Of a stretch of DNA of 64,000 nt, positions 27,301 through 36,200 are shown one piece after another. How positions within the stretch are numbered: the first letter of the stretch is position 1; each line of letters starts with the position of its first letter. Below the pieces are notes generated by a model that had not been told where the DNA came from, ran no database searches, and was given only the letters and a program-made list of their open reading frames with translations. The position numbers were made by a program, and so were the translations under genes. Source of the DNA: Ectocarpus siliculosus (Eukaryota > Sar > Phaeophyceae > Ectocarpales > Ectocarpaceae); assembly GCA_000310025.1 (NCBI GenBank), contig FN649758.1, positions 2,594,350 to 2,658,349 on the forward strand, given 5' to 3'.

Positions 27301-30300
27301 AGAGGATGGAGCATTGCCCACAGGACCGATCACCGATGGCCAATCGTTCCCCTACGTTGCCAAAGGTGCCTCAAAATGTCTCTCGCTCATACATCTATCC
27401 TATCGATATCATTTCCAGCCTTTTCAGCCCATGTCCTATGTGCCAGTACAGTCATTACCGTCTTTTTCTGTCTATCCCATGCCTCAAACGTCTCCCCGTA
27501 TCTTCATTCTACTTTTCCCAGCTCAGTCATTTACACTTTCCTCTCCTTCTTGTACGACGGACATTCCGCAACTACATGAACACGGTCTTCGCACGCGGAG
27601 CCGCATTCACCTTTGAACTTGTCGTCTTGATCGTAAATCCTCGTCTACGTTCTCGAGGGCCAATTTCCCGGTCCTAAATTTGACCTTCAGCTTTGTCCCT
27701 GCATCCATTGGTTCATGTTGGTACTCATGGAACCCTTTTGTTTCTTTTTCATTCCGTACACTTCTAGACCCTCTTTATCCTTGGTTTCTTTGGTTAGACT
27801 ATGTTCTTTCTCGGCAAAAGCAACAGATATCTTCTCCTCGAACCCCTCTAGTCCTTCCGTTTCGAGCGTATCACCTTCATCAATTTCGAACTCCTTCCAT
27901 ACGTCATCTACAACCTTGACCCACTCCGTTGGTTGACTACCCCTCTTCTTGTTAGCCCACTTCGCCTCCCAAGCTATTCTCGGCAACCTCTCCTCTCCCA
28001 TACCGCACATGCGTTACTGCCATTTTTGCTTCCTTGCGTCTCTTACCGATCGTAGGGATAGGATCCCCAGTTCCGCCCTGACGGCTGCATTACTTGTGCG
28101 CTTGGAGCATCCTAGGATGATTTTCACTGCTTTCATCTGCGCCGCCTCGAGCTCGTTGACTTCTTATATCTTTCCCACACTTCCCCGGCGTACCCTAGCG
28201 GCGGTACGATTACGCTCTTAAAAAACTGTCAATTTGATGTGTGTATCGCGGTGCCGGTTTATGGGGATTGGGTACAACTTCCCTGCCCGTGCTTTGCCTT
28301 TTTCCGCTACCGTGGACATGTATGCACTCCACGAACAGTCTATTGCGATATCTACTCCGAGATATGTGTACGGATCCACTACTGCAAGCTCCTCGACCCC
28401 CCCCTTCCATCTATACCCTACTGGTTTCTCCCTGTCCTCGTTGCATACCATGAGGGCACTCTCCTAAACGTTGGCAGACAATATCCCCTTACCATGTCAA
28501 CAAAATCCTTCGCTGCGTCAATCTGCAGTAGAAGTCATGGGTATCTGACATCCCAACAAAATCATCCGCACACAGCATTCTCGACACCGAAGTTTCCCTA
28601 CCTTTACTCCCTTCCCAACTGCCTCTGCGACTTTCAACCAATCGTTGATGAACACCTGGAACAATGTTGGGGACAAAATGAAACTTTGTGGGACCCCCTG
28701 TTCAATGTTGAAGAATCTAGCATGACACCACTTTTCCTACACTCACAGGGGAGGGGGGGCGGAGTTATACCCAGGGCAACCTCACCAGGCTAAGTAAAAA
28801 CATGTTGGTGATGTACGGACACTCGCTGAAAGTTTGGGCATCGGGGTACCCCACGAATCAACTCCGCATGATGGTATGTGCTTTTCCAAACCTGGCGATT
28901 GGCATCTGCAAGTTCCCAGACGCTGGCACGAAATGGTCAAATCCTGGCCCCGACCGCGCGCGTGGACATCATAACGATAACCTCTGTGCACTGCCCCGGA
29001 ATGTGTGCTCCATTTGAATAGGTCTTCATGGACGTCGACGAGAAAACTCCTTGCGTGTTCATACTCTCTCGGGGGGCTGACCCCATGGCCCTGCTAATGA
29101 AATTTGCTGCGTCTGTGGGCATGGATAACCAACTGGAAGTTACGTCCTTAGGCAAAGGGCAAGGTCCCCGAGCCGAGGAAGTGATCAAGGTAAAAGAATA
29201 AGGCGCGACATCTCGGGCTGTCAAAGTACCCTAATTGGACCATCAACAACAAAAGGCGTGCTCTTGTGCTATCTGGAAGTTGTCGAGATACTGTGTTGGT
29301 GGGCCAGAAAGCAGGCCGGAACTTGAGAATATCGAGAGACACGCGTCGTGGCCATTAAACGTTGGTCCGCCTTTATGGCTCTTTTCTCACGTTTCGTGCT
29401 GAAACAGGTTGCTAGAGCGAGCGGTAGCTGGGTCATGCTGCAGAACTGCCACCTAGCATGCTCGTGGCTGCCCACCCTTGATGGCATAGTGAAGAGTCTT
29501 GGAAGCAGCTCAAGTCACTCCAAGCCCGGCTTCAGGTTGTTTTTGAGTGCAGCTCCAGTGCCATATTTCCCTGCTGGAGTTCTACAGCGGTGTGTCAAGA
29601 TCACAGATGAACCGCCACGGGGCATTCAAGCAAACCTACGGCGGACGTACAATATGCAGGTATTGTCACCTGCCACACGACGGAAAGGACGTCGTGTTTT
29701 TTTCTCTGCATGGATAGACACCCAGTGTGGATCGAGACTGGAGATGTTTGGTGATATCCTAGGCCAAGAAGTTCCGAAGGTGGACACATGTTTTGGTGTC
29801 TGGATACCCTGCCGTTTTTTTCGGTTTCCTGCGTGGCGAATTGATAAACGGTCTGATCCGTCTACCCCGCGTTCTCGCTGTCATGGAAAAGATGTCGGGT
29901 ATCTTGCAGAGAGAGAAACAAGAGGGAATTCAGCGGCCGCCAGAGTGGAAACGCCTTTTGTTTGGGCTGTGCTTCTTCCACGCCGTGGTCCAGGAAAGGT
30001 GAGGACAGGTCTTGGGAATTCTCGAGATGGCTCACCATCCCAAGTTGAATCGGTTTGTTCTGCATAGTTTCCCTCCTCGATGCTACGGAGCTCGAACGTA
30101 GGTTCGCCCTGTATGCACTACCCACCAACCATGAATTTTTGGAACACCTCTGACCACAGCGGTTCGCAAAGGGTTATTGCCTGTGCCGACCCATTGACCC
30201 ATTGCCCTACTTTATTTTCCGCAACCGTTTCACTTCGCCCGGGTGTTAGGATTAAGTTCGGCCCCCTCGGCTGGAATGTCACATACAGCTTTGGAGATTC

Positions 30301-33300
30301 CGACCTTGACGCAGCGTTCAAGCTCTTAGGCCGGTTTGTGGACGACCTCCACATAGATACATCAACGGCGACTCTTGCTTCTCTGCCGGTAGAAAGCCTG
30401 GTGTACGTCACAGGAAACATCACCTACGGTGGCTGGGTGACCGACGAGTGGGATCGGCGGTGCCTTCTGGCGATTCTAGACCACTTCTATTCTGCAAGCA
30501 TTTTTGGGGATGCGGTGAGTGAATCGATCGCCGAGCGAACTACTTACCTCGTAGTAGCGTCTTGCGTGTATTCTCCGTATCGCACCGGTGGCAGAACTCG
30601 AGCAGGACAAATCAGCTTCGTTCTCTCGGCAGGGCAGGAAGCAAATAATAGTACCATCTGTTTTTCGTTTCGATGTCAATAGGTCCACATGTACGGTGGA
30701 GTGAGTTCGAACCCCGAGCTGAGGGGGGGCATGGAAAACGGAGACGGGCCTTCGAAGGTCAAAGCACGTCTGGTCCGTCGTTTGTCAGCATCATCTGCCA
30801 TGATTGCCGCGGCGCCTGTCGATGCCCCAGCCGAGAGTTACCTGGCCTACATTGAACACATACCTCCTGAGGATGGTCCGCAGATGTTCGGGATGCACGC
30901 TTCGGTATGTGCAGGTCTTCAGAGGGTACATGTCAAATATTCGCCATTTAAGAGGATATCTAGCCTCAACAAGTGCAACCAGTTTGACTATAACATGCGT
31001 CCGCTTACCAGAAAGGCTGCAGCGAGAAGTGGACTACACCATGTCGCGCTCGAAATGTTGAACGACGGAGTAGGCAAGGCAACTCTCACAGCAACCTTTC
31101 GGCTTCGGTTGCCCTTCCAGGCGGATATTTCTCTTCGTCTCAAGGAGAGCAAGGCGCTTTTGGACGCGATTCTTGCGCTTCAACCGAGGGATTCGAACTC
31201 CTCGGCGGGGCAACGCCCCGACGATGTCGTTTTGGCAGTGACGCAAGAGCTGATGGCGAGAATACCGGGATGCTTGACACATCGCAAGGTCGGTCACGGT
31301 TTGTCGGCTGTTCACACCCGGGTGGATCAAACTCTTGCAGCACCCAGAATCCTCAGCGTTTCACAAATGCGTTCAGCACTACTGTAGTCCGTCACCACTC
31401 GACTGCACCGCCAGACCGTTCATGGATGGCAATGGTTCGAGTGTGCTGGCGGGTACAACCTTCCAGCTTGTCCGGAGTACGAAGGCTAAGTTGGCGCAGC
31501 CTGTTTGATGATTCTTGATTTTGCTTCAATATTTGCATTTCTTTAGATTTGGTACAAATGACTCAGACGGATCGAAATAATGCGCTACCCGAAGATACCC
31601 AGGATTTCCAACAGCTCCAGCTTTACATTACGAAAAATATCGTCCAACATCACGTTATTCCTTTGTCATTCATCGCATTGAACGGCCTTAAGTCCAAATC
31701 ACTGGCTAGAGCATTCTAGCTCCAAATTGGCGTGCCGATGCCGCGGCTGGCACCCTCTAATGTTTTTAGAAAGTAAACATAACCTCACAGAAAGACTACC
31801 CGTTCGAGATATAATCTCAGTTTTACGAACGTAGTGGACCCAGATGCTATTTTCGTCCAAGTCAGCCATGCACAATGTCTTTCTCATGCTGCCACCAACA
31901 CGTGCATTGGTAGCGGGCCCTATCTTTCTCTATTGATCAACTCTATAGCTGCTTCAGGTCGTAAAAACGCCATCCCTCCCAATTCGCCTTGAACCCGCTT
32001 CGTGATCTGCGCGTCACGTGGTAAAGGAGGGGGCTGTGAACCATCTTACAAGACGCGGATCAAGCGTAGAACCTGGAGCATCGAACACTGACAGCTTGGT
32101 GACGGTGTTGATTCAAGAGCTCGACAACTGCAACTCCTTGCTCGAGGTATGGCGTTGTTAGGCGGTCACATGGGTACAGTGAAAACGGCAGCGTGCGTCG
32201 TTCAAATACGTACCTAGCGGAGCTCTCATCGCCTTCTTGAGTTGCTTCTTCACCGGTCGTTGCGTAAAAAGTTGAACCGTTCGTGTTTACCTTCGTGCGT
32301 GACTCATGTCTCGTTCTCCCTGACCGTCCGTCTTGCTGTCAGATCGTTCGCACAACCGTGGAACAGCTCGTCTTAGCTGTCAAGGGGGAGATAGTTATGA
32401 GCTCCGAGCTTGACATGGTGAGACCTAGTGTGACTAGTAGAAAAACTTATCGGATAAAACTGTCGCAATGACATATTGATCCAACGTCGAAATGGCACCT
32501 GAGAGTTGGACCTCACCATATCTTGGCAGCGTTCCACGTTGATCTGAATAAGTACGTGAGTGGTCCTCTTCAAAAGCAGAAAGCTATTCCTGATTGCCGT
32601 GTTCCACGTTGCCCGGTGTTGGAACCCGTACTTTGCAGGTGTACAGCCAATTCCTGGTCAATCAAGTCCCGGCCGAATGGCGTCGGCGAGGGTTTGCGAG
32701 CCTCAAACCTCTGGGGTCGTGGATGAAAGACTTGCGATGGCGTGTGAGGTTTTTCGAGCTGTGGCTAGAACGTGGAAATCCCTATGCGTTCTCCCTGCCG
32801 GCGTTCTTTTTCCCACAGGTATGCTGTCGAAATGTTAGAAATGTTGGAACGAGCGCCTCCCTACTCGATTTTGGGATTCTTCATCTTTCATATGCCAGGA
32901 TTGTCTTAACCCTTAACGTGTTTTGATCGCGCGCGTCTCAGGGCTTCTTGACCGCGGTACTACAAAACCATGCGCGAAAGCACGCGGTGCCGGTCAACCT
33001 TCTTGGCTTCAAGTTCGACATTCCCGACATTATGCAACCAGAGGTAGTGATCGATGACGTTGTTGGGGTGTTTGCTGCGGTTTTGCGAGTTAAGGCCTGC
33101 CTCTTCGGGAGTGAAACTGTTTGGAGGAGCGTAGTTCCACGTTTTGGATTATATGAGCTATGCTATTCTTGTGGTGTTCGTGCCTCCTTAAGCGTTATTT
33201 CCCTTGCTCAATTCTACACTCCCTGCACCTTTCCCTGTCACCCACAACATTGTTCTTCGCAGGAGGCCAAGAACCACCCTTCTGATGGTGTGTTCGTATA

Positions 33301-34022
33301 CGGCATGCACATAGAAGGCGCTTCGTGGGACCACGCAACCAAGCGCCTATGCGATCCAAGGCCAGACCAGATGCGGGCACCAGCGCCAATTGTGCATTTT
33401 TTACCCGAAACCGACCACGAGCCCAATCCCGGTGAGCAGCTCAGTGACACACGCTGTTTAATTTAGTGTAACTTGATTTGACTTGGATAGCAGTAGGGCA
33501 GAGCCAGTACCACGCCGGACAGAAATCCATTTGGTGTGGTCGGATGCAGTTCTGTCGTACACGGCTTGCGTTGCTTACCACCCTTGGGACCAGGACGGAC
33601 GGAGTGATAGTCTAGAGATGAAACAGGCAGCGCGGTCGGTAAAACGCATGATCGAAACGAGAATAAATATGGATCACTTTAACGAGGTTATATCTCGAAC
33701 GGGTAGTCTTTCTGTGATATTATGTTAACTTTCTACAAATATGGATCACTTTAACCAGAAGCTCGAGCCGAGTAGCAACAAGGCTCGGGTCGAGGGATCA
33801 ACACCCGAGGCCTGAAGAGCTAACGAATGCTGTGACCCTTCGTTCTACTTGATTGCAGCGGACTACATCTGCCCTACGTACAAGACATCGGCACGGAGAG
33901 GAGAGCTTTCTACCACCGGCATATCCACCAACTTTGTGGTAGCCGTTGAACTCCCCACCAATATGCCGGTTCGACAGTTTATTCTTCACGGCGCCGCTAT
34001 GCTGTTGTCGCTGGAGAGTTAG
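1..34022 (+). CDS. Axonemal dynein heavy chain, 5'-partial, many exons
   Basis: This gene encodes the motor subunit of a flagellar dynein, an ATPase that slides axonemal doublet microtubules. The window opens inside the tail, so the start codon lies upstream. The order seen is tail/linker, AAA1 to AAA4, antiparallel stalk with microtubule-binding tip, AAA5, AAA6, C-terminal domain and stop (TAG ending at 34,022). P-loops are visible in AAA1 (GPAGTGKT, 8,469-8,492), AAA2 (GHAGAGKS, 10,645-10,668), AAA3 (GASGTGKT, 13,492-13,515) and AAA4 (GSGRES, split by an intron at 16.59/17.08 kb). The AAA1 Walker B region reads [15 protein letters not shown]. The last residues, NFVVAVELP...[10 protein letters not shown], correspond to the family ending in ALLCQL. 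The wording of AAA1 and the C-terminus resembles single-headed inner-arm chains (DNAH6/DNAH1 type); the family is certain, the subtype is not. More than 50 exons are separated by short introns, and two larger introns at 24.3-25.5 and 26.9-29.0 kb carry transposon debris. Confidence 0.95.
118..7697 (+). CDS. Dynein heavy chain exons: tail and linker (DHC_N1 end, DHC_N2)
   Basis: Clear exons include 118-276 (AKLEAMLRP before the donor), 460-606 ([19 protein letters not shown]), about 3,355-3,521 ([18 protein letters not shown]), about 3,830-4,043 ([18 protein letters not shown]), about 4,300-4,391, about 4,700-4,896 ([17 protein letters not shown]), about 5,020-5,130 ([18 protein letters not shown]), about 5,580-5,733, about 6,017-6,210 ([18 protein letters not shown] and [19 protein letters not shown]) and about 7,563-7,697 ([12 protein letters not shown]). 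These match the DHC_N2 linker of dyneins, the lever element that swings over the AAA ring. Stretches between these exons are introns or exons I could not place. Confidence 0.88.
3286..3316. repeat. (CT)n microsatellite
   Basis: About 15 uninterrupted CT units lie just upstream of a dynein linker exon. A pyrimidine tract of this kind could serve as the polypyrimidine tract of the acceptor. Confidence 0.9.
8300..9611 (+). CDS. Dynein heavy chain exons: AAA1, the main ATPase site
   Basis: Four exons are delimited by AG/GT borders and keep frame: 8,300-8,531, 8,757-8,900, 9,102-9,245 and 9,522-9,611. They carry [20 protein letters not shown], the P-loop [37 protein letters not shown], Walker [28 protein letters not shown] and [20 protein letters not shown]1 hydrolyses the ATP that drives the power stroke. 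Every catalytic residue I checked is conserved, so the protein should be active. A (GGT)n tract lies in the intron at 9,350. Confidence 0.93.
9350..9371. repeat. (GGT)n microsatellite in a dynein intron
   Basis: Seven tandem GGT units lie between AAA1 exons. Confidence 0.85.
9837..12294 (+). CDS. Dynein heavy chain exons: AAA1/2 junction and AAA2
   Basis: Exons are about 9,837-10,010 ([20 protein letters not shown]), about 10,220-10,428, about 10,617-10,735 with P-loop [18 protein letters not shown], 10,921-about 11,127, 11,306-11,440 ([20 protein letters not shown]), 11,668-11,858 ([20 protein letters not shown]) and about 12,062-12,294, which continues SRLGVVYVP across a phase-2 intron. 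AAA2 binds nucleotide structurally. The 10,921 exon encodes a polar, acidic stretch ([17 protein letters not shown]) with no counterpart that I know in animal dyneins. Confidence 0.88.
13382..15870 (+). CDS. Dynein heavy chain exons: AAA3
   Basis: The P-loop exon at about 13,382-13,530 reads [20 protein letters not shown] and [16 protein letters not shown]. Later exons are about 14,480-14,685 ([18 protein letters not shown], Walker [21 protein letters not shown]), about 14,900-15,088 ([17 protein letters not shown]), about 15,293-15,475 ([15 protein letters not shown]) and about 15,720-15,872 ([17 protein letters not shown]). AAA3 nucleotide state gates the motor in known dyneins. The 950-bp intron after the P-loop exon contains protein-like reading frames on the sense strand that are not dynein. 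Confidence 0.88.
13531..14479 (+). other. Dynein intron with non-dynein, protein-like frames
   Basis: This stretch lies between the AAA3 P-loop exon and the next AAA3 exon. On the sense strand one frame reads [20 protein letters not shown], meets a stop near 13,950, and continues in protein-like composition with [19 protein letters not shown] and [20 protein letters not shown] until about 14,208. The Gly/Asn/Ser-rich short-period texture resembles beta-helix proteins, but I do not recognise the family. It may be a decayed inserted fragment or chance. Confidence 0.3.
16402..19376 (+). CDS. Dynein heavy chain exons: AAA4
   Basis: Exons include about 16,402-16,591 ([20 protein letters not shown], then MLIGLA), about 17,081-17,260 ([35 protein letters not shown]), about 18,117-18,263 ([20 protein letters not shown]), about 18,420-18,542 ([20 protein letters not shown]), about 18,763-18,930 ([19 protein letters not shown]) and about 19,229-19,376 ([20 protein letters not shown]). 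The P-loop lysine position reads arginine (GSGRES), as is usual in axonemal chains. The last exon leads into the first stalk helix. Confidence 0.88.
19594..21512 (+). CDS. Dynein heavy chain exons: stalk coiled coil and microtubule-binding tip
   Basis: Helix 1 exons are about 19,594-19,718 ([19 protein letters not shown]), about 19,991-20,073 ([19 protein letters not shown]) and about 20,191-20,374 ([20 protein letters not shown], then [13 protein letters not shown]). The tip is about 20,503-20,653 and 20,880-20,980 ([20 protein letters not shown]). Helix 2 is about 21,128-21,221 ([14 protein letters not shown]) and about 21,363-21,512 ([19 protein letters not shown]). This is the microtubule contact of the motor. 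Spacing and the conserved stalk-base sequences match the family. Confidence 0.9.
21790..24281 (+). CDS. Dynein heavy chain exons: AAA5
   Basis: Exons are about 21,800-22,002 ([20 protein letters not shown]), about 22,578-22,741 ([40 protein letters not shown]), about 23,095-23,198 ([19 protein letters not shown]), about 23,427-23,602 ([40 protein letters not shown]), about 23,726-23,877 and about 24,076-24,281 (VAERL-type helix, then [10 protein letters not shown]). AAA5 is a structural ring module. A copy of a dispersed repeat follows the 22,002 donor immediately. Confidence 0.88.
22036..22072 (+). repeat. Dispersed repeat core, copy 1, in a dynein intron
   Basis: The core is TTAGCATCGACCGCGCTAAT followed by CGGCTGACCAGTGAAAG. 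A GT-rich tract precedes it. Related copies lie at 35.35, 35.64 and 63.76 kb. Confidence 0.75.
24465..24610 (-). mobile_element. Fragment of a LINE-type remnant, second copy
   Basis: About 140 bp match 27,313-27,452 at roughly 75-80 percent by eye. Both contain CACAGGACCGATCACC, then TGGCCAATCGTTCC, then CCTTTTCAGCCCA and ATGCCAGTA-like ends, in the same order and spacing. The 27.3-kb copy lies at the end of a reverse-transcriptase remnant on the minus strand, so this piece is most likely the 3' end of the same element family, inserted in the neighbouring dynein intron. Confidence 0.7.
24930..24947. repeat. (TA)n tract
   Basis: Nine TA units lie inside the 24.3-25.5 kb dynein intron. Confidence 0.85.
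25489..26907 (+). CDS. Dynein heavy chain exons: AAA5-AAA6 connection
   Basis: Exons are about 25,489-25,674 ([20 protein letters not shown]), about 25,995-26,140 ([20 protein letters not shown]), about 26,310-26,505 ([20 protein letters not shown]) and about 26,720-26,907, which ends [14 protein letters not shown]. The last exon sits directly at the left edge of the assembly gap, and a degraded second copy of it lies on the other side of the N run. The assignment of that last exon rests on position and on [11 protein letters not shown] resembling the usual VVEKLGxxFI. Confidence 0.78.
26962..27061. other. Assembly gap (100 N)
   Basis: Exactly 100 N bases follow a run of G. The exact round size indicates a placeholder gap whose true length is unknown. 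It lies in the dynein intron between the AAA5-AAA6 connection and AAA6. Confidence 0.98.
27062..27245. other. Low-quality duplicate of the left gap flank
   Basis: Right of the gap, the sequence follows 26,780-26,960 in order but with smeared homopolymers: CCTCGGGAACAGCCGCTGG becomes CCCCGGGAACACCCGTGGGG; GACCACATGATTATTTCG becomes GCCCACAGGATTTTTTG; CAGGTCCAATGAAGGTACTCC becomes CGGGTCCAAGAAGGGTCCCC; both end in a G run. This is best explained by a poor read tail of the same locus, not a second exon. Confidence 0.85.
27300..28790 (-). mobile_element. Decayed LINE (non-LTR) retrotransposon, RT 3' half, in a dynein intron
   Basis: Read on the minus strand from 28,790 downwards, several broken frames join into the end of a reverse transcriptase. 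[19 protein letters not shown] corresponds to the GxxQGxxLSPxLFxxxIND block, followed by [13 protein letters not shown], the FADD catalytic box with Cys in place of Phe/Tyr. Next come [12 protein letters not shown] and [10 protein letters not shown] (the YLG box), then [17 protein letters not shown] and, near 27,620, a Cys/His cluster [18 protein letters not shown] typical of LINE ORF2 C-termini. Frames are interrupted by stops and shifts, so the copy is dead. No 5' end, endonuclease or target duplication is visible. Orientation is opposite to the host gene. Confidence 0.82.
29025..34022 (+). CDS. Dynein heavy chain exons: AAA6 and C-terminal domain, with stop
   Basis: Exons are about 29,025-29,189 ([20 protein letters not shown]), about 29,408-29,658 ([40 protein letters not shown]), about 30,244-30,513 ([40 protein letters not shown]), about 30,683-30,906 ([19 protein letters not shown]), about 31,120-31,290, about 32,050-32,145 ([14 protein letters not shown]), about 32,341-32,416 ([19 protein letters not shown]), about 32,638-32,818 ([34 protein letters not shown]), about 32,941-33,043 ([19 protein letters not shown]), about 33,262-33,431 ([20 protein letters not shown]) and the last exon about 33,859-34,022. 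Confidence 0.9.
31767..31819 (+). repeat. 53-bp repeat module, copy A
   Basis: This module, containing CACAGAAAGACTACCCGTTC, is about 85 percent identical to the reverse complement of 33,684-33,736 over its full 53 bp. It lies in a dynein intron. No flanking direct repeat is visible here. Confidence 0.75.
33665..33755 (-). repeat. 53-bp repeat module, copy B, with 19-bp direct repeats
   Basis: The 53-bp insert at 33,684-33,736 is flanked by perfect 19-bp direct repeats AAATATGGATCACTTTAAC at 33,665-33,683 and 33,737-33,755. The insert is the inverted relative of 31,767-31,819. The arrangement looks like a small insertion with a target-site duplication inside a dynein intron. Confidence 0.8.
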
Positions 34023-35255
34023 GCTGATCGAACATGTGGCACTGCTTGAGCCTCTCCGGAGATCGATGGGAATTTACGTTGTGTGCTGTATGAAGCCGGC
34101 AGCTTGGTACATTGCACTGAAGAGTATCACTCACCACCCCCACTAAGATGTCGTTGATGGCTTGCAATAGAACCTCGCGGCATATACGGAGAGGAGGGCA
34201 AAGAGAAGGAAGCCGCTTAACCCTCGGAAAAACTGCCGCAGATTAGTGGTGGTGGAAGTCAATTCAAGGCTATGGTTCGGAGTACTATATTTCTTTCTTC
34301 AGAAAGGGTTCCATGCTGCACTTCCAAAGTGAACAGGTTCCTTTACGGAAAATACGTCTATGCTAAACTGGTTTACTATTCTTACATCTGACCTCGGCTG
34401 GTGTGTCAAACATGTGCCGAAAGGCGTAGACAGGTGCCCAGACCAATTGGGACGAAAGCCCACCTCCATGGCACCCGAAGGTGTCCACCTGTCTGTCTGC
34501 TTGCCTATCAATCGACCCACACTCGTCTATCGTGCTTGGCCTTCAAGACGGCAAAAATTATCCACAAGATCGACCCAAACACTGCCAACGTCGTGGATGC
34601 AATTAAGCCTTTCCACGCAGTCTCTAGTGCAAAATCTACGAACATAAAGAACTCTTGGTGGAGAGTTACGGCAGATTTCTCATCCATAACGCGCTGATCA
34701 TCGAACCACAGGATTGGGACATACCTGCGACATAAGAGATTGATCGCACGACGCCGGAGTTCACCAAACGATAAATGTCAAACGGTTCACGACGGCGTGT
34801 AGAGCAACAGGTTGAGAAATAGTTGGCATGCTTACCAGTGAATGTGACCCGTCTGATATGGAATTATGCACAACGTTGCCCTGCATGATGGGGTGTGTTG
34901 ACCACTTCCTGTTTCGATCCTACCATTGTCGAACCAACTAAACAGTGACGTGACGCGTTGCACCGAATACATTGGCATTGGAACGCACATGAAACATCCA
35001 GCGCCGTCGACCATGATGTCCTTGGTAGGGGACCGGCACACGGTAAAACTCGATTCACTAGAAAGTAGATCTGGGCTGAAGGAGCTTCGTTCGATACGGA
35101 AGAGAAGCTGAGATAAGTGTAACGAGGGCGCGAGAAAGAGAGAAGGGGGGGTGGTTGATGTGAGCAGAACAACGGGAATTGACACCACTGCTCAAGCTCT
35201 GACCAATTAGAACAAACAAGCTCACGCACTTGCTGCCATCGTTTCTGTCTTTAAC

Positions 35256-35385
35256 CCGGAGAGTAGCCTCCCCCATGACACCCCCTCACGGGGTCCCAAA
35301 ACATGGCCGATGGAAGCATTTTCTGTTTTCAGCCGCACTGAGACTGACGTCTTTTCGTTGATCAGCGCGGTCGATGCTAATGATA
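35256..35385 (-). repeat. Dispersed repeat, copy 2
   Basis: This is the first of two direct copies about 290 bp apart. Both read CCGGAGA, then CTCCCCCATG, then CCCCCTCACGGGGTCCCA, then GAGACTGACNT, then GCGCGGTCGATGCTAAT. An (AC)n tract follows. Confidence 0.85.
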
Positions 35386-35546
35386 AACACACACACACAC
35401 ACAAAACGATCACGAGAACGATAGAGTTGGAAGGAAGGAGGATGACGGTGAACGCACTCCAAAACGAAATCGAGTACAAGGTAGCAGCCTTCGTAGACGT
35501 GTGCAGTGTTCTTCTGTTGCTACCGATTCTATTTTTGATCCGGAGA

Positions 35547-35681
35547 ATAGGTTGGTCTCCCCCATGCCGCCCCCTCACGGGGTCCCAGTTTATGGCATCT
35601 AGAAGTGTTTTGTGCTTTCAACCGCATTGAGACTGACATATTTTCATTGGTCAGCCGGTTAGCGCGGTCGATGCTAATAAT
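35547..35681 (-). repeat. Dispersed repeat, copy 3
   Basis: This copy keeps the full core (reverse complement GCATCGACCGCGCTAACCGG then CTGACCAATGAAAA) plus the CCCCCTCACGGGGTCCCA block shared with copy 2. Confidence 0.85.
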
Positions 35682-36200
35682 AACAACACATACAAATACG
35701 AAGCACGAGTGTGTAATGAATCGCAATACGTCCGGTTGCTGCAATAGGTTTGGTTGCTGCAAAAAAGCGTTCCTACGTGTGAGTTGTGCACGGCGTGCCC
35801 CTCGCGTCGCTTTGATATACCACAGGTGCCTTGCTGGTATGTGTCTGCCATCCTCTTGCCTCAAGCTTCGAACGGTCGAGACACACGAGTTAGGATCACC
35901 GCAAGGCTGGGGGAATATGTTCAAATAGATCAGTCCTCTACTGTCGTACGATCAACGCACCCTTCGAGTGCTGTAGGTTCTTTATCTCCTACATAGGCAC
36001 AGTGGCATAAAAAGGGAAGACATATCTGATTGCACCACACCAGACAACCGCTAAATCCAAACATCCTGGCGAGACACAGGGTAAACGCAACTGCATGGAG
36101 TGTTTTTCTAACACACAGTTGTTTCAAGCTGGTAGCCAAAATTAGAGTTAGGGGGACGGGTGGAAATACTTTAGTATTAGTAAAGCGGTGGGCTCCATAC

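Larger units (their letters stand above)
34023..36200. other. Gap between the dynein stop and the last placed CD36-like exon
   Basis: This should hold the dynein 3' UTR and, on the minus strand, the end of the CD36-like gene (its second membrane segment and tail), which I could not place. Two tandem copies of a dispersed repeat lie at 35.26-35.68 kb. A hydrophobic minus-strand stretch near 35.4-35.5 kb is partly produced by a GT microsatellite and is not convincing as a membrane segment. Confidence 0.6.

Noticed and set aside
33640-33760. A coding exon with repeated INMDHFN in the dynein C-terminal region
   Set aside because: It lies between two well-supported C-terminal exons where the family has no extra sequence, and the repeat is explained by the 53-bp insertion with direct repeats.
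35400-35510. Second membrane segment of the CD36-like gene (LPSNSIVLVIVLCVC)
   Set aside because: Part of the hydrophobicity comes from translating a GT microsatellite, and no splice-compatible exon was found.
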